A DNA stretch of 6,857 bases, from NCBI GenBank assembly GCA_028748945.1, contig JAQTOL010000173.1, positions 1 through 6,857 of the forward strand. Reading direction: 5' to 3'. A program made the position numbers and the translations under genes. This document shows positions 1-5,202 of the stretch, piece after piece (the first letter of the stretch is position 1; each line of letters begins with the position of its first letter). The notes below the pieces were generated by a model. It did no database searches. It saw nothing but the letters and a program-made list of their open reading frames with translations, and was not told the origin of the DNA. This DNA comes from Paludibacter sp. (GTDB lineage: Bacteria > Bacteroidota > Bacteroidia > Bacteroidales > Paludibacteraceae).

Positions 1-296
1 AATAAAGCAAATTGTCTACTATCATATATCAATTCAACCACCCATTATTAGAAATAGAAACAGTAATATTGCAGTCATAATACAGTTCATGAGCTCTTTC
101 TTTAATTTCAATCTCGATATTTAACTTACTTGTTCAGATTACGGCATTTCATAGATATAACAATGACTGGGTCGGACAAATTATCATCTGGAGTGAACAT
201 ACAGGTATATTGAAATTAACATGACATATCAAACATCCTGAAAATCTATAAATCAATCTAAAAACAAATTTTTATTAACTTTAAAAACAAAAAATC
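1..296. other. A/T-rich non-coding leader upstream of the beta-helix gene
   Basis: I see no supportable gene here. One forward frame is open from base 2 to a TAA at 122-124 (40 codons), but the translation has no recognisable family features and could be chance. The tetramer TTTG, part of the Bacteroidota consensus promoter (TTTG and TAnnTTTG), does not occur anywhere in these 296 bases, so no standard promoter can be placed for the gene at 297. Its transcription may begin upstream of the window or from an atypical promoter. The last 40 bases before the start codon are very A/T-rich with runs of A, which is the usual translation-initiation context in this phylum in place of a Shine-Dalgarno sequence. 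Confidence 0.5.
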
Positions 297-1535
297 ATGA
301 AAACAAAATTTACTTTTTTAGCAGGACTATTCCTTGCATTATCCTTAAACGTAATGGCAGCAGACATTACAGTTGACCCAGCTTCAACCACTCTAACCAC
401 AGCTTATGCAAGTGCAGCTAGTGGTGATGTACTCATTCTTATGGATGGAACTTATGTTATCGATGCAAACATCACGATGACAAAAGCAATAACCATTAAA
501 GCTCAACATCCCAAAATGGCGATTATCAGTGGAGCAGGATTTTTATTTAGTACCAGTTCAACAGGTAATCTCACCGTTCAAGACGTTGTTTTAGATGGTG
601 CAAAAGCAGCTGCTGGAACCTATGCATCTTATGTGGTTGATTTTAATGGATCTGCCGGACTTATCGTAAATAATATTTTATTTGAGAATTGCACGGTTAT
701 AAACTATGGCAACTGTTTTCTCCGGGCTAATCGTGTTGAGGATACCTGCGAAAGCCTTAAAGTTAACAACTGTATAATTAAAGGAAATGGTTCAGTTGCA
801 GCTTATCCATTTTTCCAAGTGACCAAAACAAAATTTGGAACAGGTAGCCTGGAATTGACAAACTCCACAATTGCTGATTTTTCTAATGAGTATATTCAAA
901 ATTACGGTACAACAGCAGGTGGAGATAATAATGCAACGTACTTATTTAAAAACAATACTTTCTATAATACAGTAACTGTGGTAGCAAGAAAACCATTTTC
1001 TTTTAGCTCTGGGAAAGTATATGTTCAAAATAATATCTTTGTAAAATCAACCACAGGCACACGTACTCTTGATGTAACCATTAATGCAGCAGTAACTACT
1101 GCCGAATTTACAAATAATGTAGTATATGATTATGACGCTGGAGCATTATTTAATTCTACAGGCTGGTCGCTAAATTCAGGAAACCAGGAAGTTGATCCCG
1201 GATTCCTCAATGTTGCAAATTATGACTTTACATTACCAACCGGTTCAGCTCTGATTACTGCAAAGATAGGTGACCCAAGATGGTTCGGTATTGCTACAGG
1301 CGTAAAAAACACTTTTGCAAATACCGTAAACATTTATCCTAACCCAACGGTTGATATGATTTATTTTGATAAAACGTATCACAATGTTAAAATATTCAGC
1401 ATTTTAGGAAAAGAAATTATTAATGCAAATCAAAAGTCTACTCTTTCACTTAACCAACTTTCAAGCGGAGTTTATATAATTCACCTGACCGATTCGAACG
1501 GACTGACTTCAATAGAGAAAGTAACAAAAAAATAA
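297..1535 (+). CDS. Secreted right-handed beta-helix protein (DUF4957/DUF5123 type) with type IX sorting domain
   Basis: The protein has 412 residues. Residues 1-21 are a signal peptide: a short basic start (MKTK), a hydrophobic core and a likely cleavage near VMA/AD. No lipobox cysteine follows, so it is not a lipoprotein. Residues about 24-330 carry the asparagine-rich, repeating beta-strand pattern of a parallel beta-helix (for example FENCTVINYGN, VNNCIIKGNG, FKNNTFYN, VQNNIF). They end in a DPRW motif (326-329), as I recall from DUF4957/DUF5123 proteins of Bacteroidota pectin loci. Residues about 340-412 are a classic type A sorting domain: NIYPNP at 345-350, then VKIFSILGKEI, LSSGVYIIHL and a final EKVTKK. 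The protein should therefore cross the outer membrane by type IX secretion and be surface-attached or released. The biochemical function is unknown: the fold is shared by pectate lyases, pectinesterases and polygalacturonases, but I see no convincing catalytic motif. It may bind or process pectin alongside the downstream esterases. The start is the only ATG giving the signal peptide, with an A-rich leader and no Shine-Dalgarno. Confidence 0.9.
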   Translation: MKTKFTFLAGLFLALSLNVMAADITVDPASTTLTTAYASAASGDVLILMDGTYVIDANITMTKAITIKAQHPKMAIISGAGFLFSTSSTGNLTVQDVVLDGAKAAAGTYASYVVDFNGSAGLIVNNILFENCTVINYGNCFLRANRVEDTCESLKVNNCIIKGNGSVAAYPFFQVTKTKFGTGSLELTNSTIADFSNEYIQNYGTTAGGDNNATYLFKNNTFYNTVTVVARKPFSFSSGKVYVQNNIFVKSTTGTRTLDVTINAAVTTAEFTNNVVYDYDAGALFNSTGWSLNSGNQEVDPGFLNVANYDFTLPTGSALITAKIGDPRWFGIATGVKNTFANTVNIYPNPTVDMIYFDKTYHNVKIFSILGKEIINANQKSTLSLNQLSSGVYIIHLTDSNGLTSIEKVTKK

Positions 1536-1553
1536 ACAAAAAACTGGTTTTAC

Positions 1554-1591
1554 ACATCCACTGTTACAAAATATTTTGCAACAGTGGATGT
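1554..1591 (+). terminator. Hairpin after the beta-helix gene, probable terminator
   Basis: A near-perfect inverted repeat begins 18 bases after the stop codon. The arm ACATCCACTGTT (1554-1565) pairs with AACAGTGGATGT (1580-1591) over 12 base pairs. After an A/C mismatch the stem continues with four more pairs (1567-1570 with 1575-1578) and closes on an ATAT loop. The downstream tract (TGTACTCAAAATC) is not a clean U-run, so factor-independent termination is likely but not certain; the hairpin could instead protect the mRNA 3' end. On the opposite strand the hairpin is followed by a U-rich stretch, so it could work in both directions, but no minus-strand gene is visible. Confidence 0.7.
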
Positions 1592-1717
1592 TGTACTCAA
1601 AATCAAAAAGTCAGGAATAAACTTAAATTTCTGAAATCCTGCAAATAAACTAAATTTATTTTCATTTTTGAAAGAAAATTTTATACTAAAATTCTCAATC
1701 ATAAAAAAACACATTTT

Positions 1718-1725
1718 TAGTTTTG
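1718..1725 (+). promoter_or_regulatory. Candidate Bacteroidota -7 promoter element for the methylesterase gene
   Basis: The sequence TAGTTTTG matches the TAnnTTTG -7 consensus of Bacteroidota housekeeping promoters. It would place transcription start near 1730-1735, giving a leader of about 50 bases before the ATG at 1781. No clear TTTG (-33) box lies about 19 bases upstream, so this is a half-supported promoter. It lies in the only long gap (245 bases) between two genes of the window, downstream of a terminator-like hairpin, which favours separate transcription of the methylesterase. Confidence 0.5.
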
Positions 1726-1729
1726 TACC

Positions 1730-1758
1730 TACTATGCTTAATCTATTTGCACATAGTA
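1730..1758 (+). repeat. Inverted repeat in the 5' leader of the methylesterase gene
   Basis: TACTATG (1730-1736) and CATAGTA (1752-1758) form a perfect 7-base inverted repeat separated by 15 bases, just downstream of the candidate -7 element and ending 22 bases before the start codon. It could be a weak mRNA leader hairpin or a dyad operator site for a regulator. In A/T-rich DNA a 7-base repeat can also arise by chance. Confidence 0.35.
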
Positions 1759-1780
1759 TTTATCTATAAATATAATATTT

Positions 1781-4700
1781 ATGAAAAAATCAATTACATT
1801 TGTCTTAAGGACATTAATTTTGTTTTTGTTACCGCTGAGTATCAGTGCACAAACAGTAAATACCACAACCGATATTTTGTGGCCGTTCGATTTGGGAACA
1901 GCCGGTCAGGTAGCGACTTATACTGCCGGAACAGAAGGATATTTTAGTCAGGATTATGTCTCTAACGGAAGTAATCTTCCCTTTAAAGATTTCAGGGCGA
2001 GCACAATTGATGGAAATACATATACGCGTTTCCAGCCTTTGGTTCAATCCGGTTCACCTACCGATATTGATTTAATAAGCTTTAATATTAAACCAAAATC
2101 AGGTTTAAGTTTTACACCAACTTCTGTTTCATTTTCTTGTATGCGTTATGGTACTGATGGAGGGTCTATCGATGTATCCTGGAAATCAGCAAATGGCACA
2201 GTGACATCTCTTCAAACTGCAATTAAACCTAATCGCGACAACAATACTGCCGGTGGTAGTATTGTAACAATTGATTTAAGTACACTCAGTATTCCTTCTT
2301 CAGTTGGTGAATGCACATTGCAAATTTATATCTATGCGTTAGGAAATACAAAACAAGCCGGACTTGCCGATGTTAAAATATCAGGAAGAGTGGAAGGTAC
2401 TATGGCCAATGTAACTACTTATACATTCACGACTTCTGTTTCTCCTTTAGGTGCAGGAAGTGTTGGAAATGTGCCGGGTGGAAATCTGTTTGACGAAGGT
2501 ACTGATGTGACATTAACAGCAACCCGTAACTTTGGTTACAACTTCTCACATTGGGCTAATGAAGCAGATGAAGTTGTTTCAACTCAGAATCCATTTACTT
2601 TAAAAATGGCTGCAAATACTACTTTGAAAGCTGTATTTACGCCAATTAATACTTATGAACTTAAATTGAACGTTCTGGGTGGTGCAAAAGATTATATGAT
2701 TTCAGTATCACCGGCACCTACTCTTGTTGATACTAAAAAAATGTATGAAGACGGTACAAACGTTACTTTAACTGCAAATAACAATCCTTTGATGACGTTC
2801 AATAACTGGGCAACCGGCGAAACGAATGCTGTACTGGGAGTTAGCATGACTTCAGATAAAGAAATTTCAGCGGTTTACAGTTCTGTGGACTTTATAGCAG
2901 GTTGGGACTTTTATTATGCCGGCAATAATAGTCGTTCAGCCGATTTCTATTCAAACAGCGACAATCAGGCAGCAACTCTTATATTAAGAAATGCCGATGG
3001 AACTCTGCAGGGTTGGCTTGATAAATCTCAAATGGCGGCCGGCGGATACGAAGGAAAACCATCAGCTGTTAACTGGTCACCACTTGCGAATAAGAATTAT
3101 TATCAGATTAGTTTTAATGCTACTGATTTTACCGATATTTCTGTAAGTTCCTCAATGTTGTTAAATTATAATGCATATTCGATTCAGAGGATTGAATACT
3201 CACTCGATGGAACCAACTTTACGAAATTGGATTCTATCGAAATGACTTCTGCAAAAGTCTGGTATCCAAAGACTGTAACTCTTCCGGCGGATGCCAATCA
3301 TGCAGCAAAAGTGTATATCCGTTGGATTCCTGACTACAACTCTGCAGTTATTGGAACAACATCAACGAATGACGGTACGGCTCTTTCCGAAATATATGTT
3401 TACGGTTCTACTACTGTTTTGAATGATGGAGTTGCACCTGTTCTGATTTCTTCTGTCCCTGCGGCAAATGGCACGGGAGCATCAACAACAGGTAAAATAG
3501 TACTTACCTTCGATGAAAAAGTAAAGATTGAAAACGGAGCTATGGCAAGTCTCGGATCAAAATCTTTAAGTCCGGCTGTTTCGGGTAAAACACTTACTTT
3601 TGCTTATACAGGTCTGGATTATAATACCGAGTATACATTTACACTAGACGAGAATAAAGTTTCTGACCTGGGTGGAAATAAAATTTCAGGTAAAATTGAA
3701 TTTAAATTTACAACAATGAATCGCCCGGTTGTGTCAAAAAAATCTTTTGATTTTGTTGTTGGTGTTGATGGTGATTTCAAAGCTGCAATAAATGCCGCAC
3801 AGGTGGCATCTGCTTCAGGAAACCGTTTCTACATTTTCTTCCCCGACGGTGAGTACAATATTGGTAATGCTACAGGTGATGCAAATCAAATGACTACTAT
3901 TTCACTTCCGAATGTTTCTTTTGTAGGTCAAAACAGCGAAGGTGTTATACTTTATAACAAATCCATTACAGAAAGTATAAATTCAACAGCTACCATTCAA
4001 TTCACTTCAGCAGCCAACAATATGTATATGCAGGATATTTCATTGATGAACAAAATGGACTACCGTACGGGCGTATTGCTTGGTCGTGGAGTTGCATTAT
4101 GGGATCAGGGAAATAAAAACATTTATAAAAATGTAAATCTGCTGAGTAATCAGGATACTTATTATTCAGGAAGCGGACGACTTTATTTTGAAGGTGGCAG
4201 TATTCACGGAACTGTTGATTTTATTTGTGGTGGTGGTGATGTATTCTTCAACGAATGTCTGATTTATCTCGAAGATCGCAGCGGTAATATGGTAACTGCT
4301 CCTGCTACAAGTTCTAACTGGGGATATGTGTTCAACAATTGTACCATCGATGGGTTCCCGGCGAACAATAATTCTTATCGTCTTGGTCGTCCATGGAGCA
4401 ATGCTCCAAAAGCAGTATATTTAAATACCACTATGAATGTGTTACCGGCTGCTTCCGGTTGGGGAGATCCTATGAATGTTGTTCCGGCCGTTTTTGCAGA
4501 ATACAACAGTATGACAAGCGGCGGTTCTGCGGTGGATTTGAGTAACCGTCGTACATCTTACACTAAAGATGCGACAACAGTAACATTGAATCCAGTATTA
4601 ACTGCTGAACAAGCAGCAACTTATACCGTTGAAAATGTTCTTGGAGGTACTGATGCATGGCAACCAAAATTATTCACCGATCAGGCTCCTGTTCCAGTAA

Positions 4701-5077
4701 TTACCGGTAGTGGTAACACCATAAACTGGGCTGATAACAACTACGTACTTTGTTGGGCAGTTTTCAAAGATAGCCTTTTTGTTGAATTTGTAACTACAAA
4801 CAGTTATTCCATCCCTTCAACTGTGACAAGCGGTTCTTATACTGTACGTTCCGCCAATGAAATGGGCGGGTTGAGTGCCGGTTCAAATGTTATTCAATTT
4901 AGTAAAACAGGTCTTTATAATCCGGTTAATCATTCGAAATTAATTGATCAGACTTACTTTACAATTGATGGTAAAAAAGTCCATACACTGGAAGGCTTTA
5001 CAGGAGTTGTTATTGTTCGGTCAATTTATGCCGACGGTAGAGTGGTAACAAGCAAACTATTAAAAACAGACTATTGA
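1781..5077 (+). CDS. Secreted multidomain pectin methylesterase (CE8, pectinesterase)
   Basis: The protein has 1098 residues, far longer than the 300-350 of a bare pectinesterase. It should hydrolyse methyl esters of homogalacturonan to give pectate and methanol outside the cell. Order of parts: signal peptide 1-23 (cleavage near SISA/QT); all-beta domain about 30-207; two InlB/Flg_new-like repeats about 213-289 and 292-368, each with an EGTxVTLTA or DGTNVTLTA strand, a W in FxxW and a closing AVF/AVY; a further all-beta domain about 370-545 starting GWDFYY; a Big_5/SbsA-like Ig domain about 549-646; the CE8 beta-helix about 655-962; a fibronectin/Ig-like domain about 965-1045; and a degenerate sorting-like tail 1056-1098. 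Catalytic signatures are Q791-D792 in NQDTYY, D813 in VDFICGG and R870 in LGRPW. The D792 to D813 spacing of 21 equals that of D178 to D199 in the Erwinia (Dickeya) enzyme. The glutamine of the usual QAVAL motif is replaced by R769 (RGVAL). The gene ends in tandem stops TGA TAA. The accessory domains are probably for substrate binding or spacing (inference). Confidence 0.93.
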   Translation: MKKSITFVLRTLILFLLPLSISAQTVNTTTDILWPFDLGTAGQVATYTAGTEGYFSQDYVSNGSNLPFKDFRASTIDGNTYTRFQPLVQSGSPTDIDLISFNIKPKSGLSFTPTSVSFSCMRYGTDGGSIDVSWKSANGTVTSLQTAIKPNRDNNTAGGSIVTIDLSTLSIPSSVGECTLQIYIYALGNTKQAGLADVKISGRVEGTMANVTTYTFTTSVSPLGAGSVGNVPGGNLFDEGTDVTLTATRNFGYNFSHWANEADEVVSTQNPFTLKMAANTTLKAVFTPINTYELKLNVLGGAKDYMISVSPAPTLVDTKKMYEDGTNVTLTANNNPLMTFNNWATGETNAVLGVSMTSDKEISAVYSSVDFIAGWDFYYAGNNSRSADFYSNSDNQAATLILRNADGTLQGWLDKSQMAAGGYEGKPSAVNWSPLANKNYYQISFNATDFTDISVSSSMLLNYNAYSIQRIEYSLDGTNFTKLDSIEMTSAKVWYPKTVTLPADANHAAKVYIRWIPDYNSAVIGTTSTNDGTALSEIYVYGSTTVLNDGVAPVLISSVPAANGTGASTTGKIVLTFDEKVKIENGAMASLGSKSLSPAVSGKTLTFAYTGLDYNTEYTFTLDENKVSDLGGNKISGKIEFKFTTMNRPVVSKKSFDFVVGVDGDFKAAINAAQVASASGNRFYIFFPDGEYNIGNATGDANQMTTISLPNVSFVGQNSEGVILYNKSITESINSTATIQFTSAANNMYMQDISLMNKMDYRTGVLLGRGVALWDQGNKNIYKNVNLLSNQDTYYSGSGRLYFEGGSIHGTVDFICGGGDVFFNECLIYLEDRSGNMVTAPATSSNWGYVFNNCTIDGFPANNNSYRLGRPWSNAPKAVYLNTTMNVLPAASGWGDPMNVVPAVFAEYNSMTSGGSAVDLSNRRTSYTKDATTVTLNPVLTAEQAATYTVENVLGGTDAWQPKLFTDQAPVPVITGSGNTINWADNNYVLCWAVFKDSLFVEFVTTNSYSIPSTVTSGSYTVRSANEMGGLSAGSNVIQFSKTGLYNPVNHSKLIDQTYFTIDGKKVHTLEGFTGVVIVRSIYADGRVVTSKLLKTDY

Positions 5078-5137
5078 TAATCAAAATATCAAATTTCAAG
5101 GTAAATTTTTCTGGTTGGATTATTCATCTGGTGTAAA

Positions 5138-5168
5138 GATCGGCCCGGAAGTTATTTCCGGGCTGATT
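5138..5168 (+). terminator. Strong GC-rich hairpin between methylesterase and acetylesterase genes
   Basis: GCCCGGAA (5143-5150) and TTCCGGGC (5156-5163) pair perfectly around a five-base GTTAT loop. The stem extends outward through a G-T wobble (5142/5164), then C-G, T-A and A-T pairs to 5139/5167, and a final G-T wobble at 5138/5168. It is the most GC-rich spot in this otherwise A/T-rich gap and is followed by a T-rich stretch (TTATTCTATACTTTTTC). It starts 61 bases after the methylesterase stop and ends 34 bases before the next ATG. It fits an intrinsic terminator. Because no TAnnTTTG element is visible between it and the next gene, it may be a partial terminator within an operon. Confidence 0.8.
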
Positions 5169-5202
5169 ATTCTATACTTTTTCAAAGAATATTTATATTA
5201 AA

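Noticed and set aside
2..124. Possible C-terminal tail of an upstream + strand gene (40 open codons ending in TAA)
   Set aside because: The translation has no recognisable sorting domain or other family ending, and an open stretch of this length is possible by chance. The left flank would be needed to decide.
175..249. Possible short minus-strand peptide starting FTPDDN and ending in TAA
   Set aside because: Only about two dozen codons, bounded by stops on both sides, with no promoter or initiation context.
1723..1947. Short + strand frame of 74 codons overlapping the start of the methylesterase
   Set aside because: It overlaps the well-supported signal peptide and first domain of the methylesterase in another frame, and its N-terminal half is A/T-rich intergenic sequence with no domain features.
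1829..2047. Minus-strand frame of 72 codons
   Set aside because: It lies wholly inside the methylesterase coding region and has no recognisable protein features; a shadow frame.
5175..5182. TACTTTTT as a -7 promoter element for the acetylesterase gene
   Set aside because: It differs from TAnnTTTG at the key G, lacks a -33 box, and belongs to the T-rich tract that follows the hairpin.
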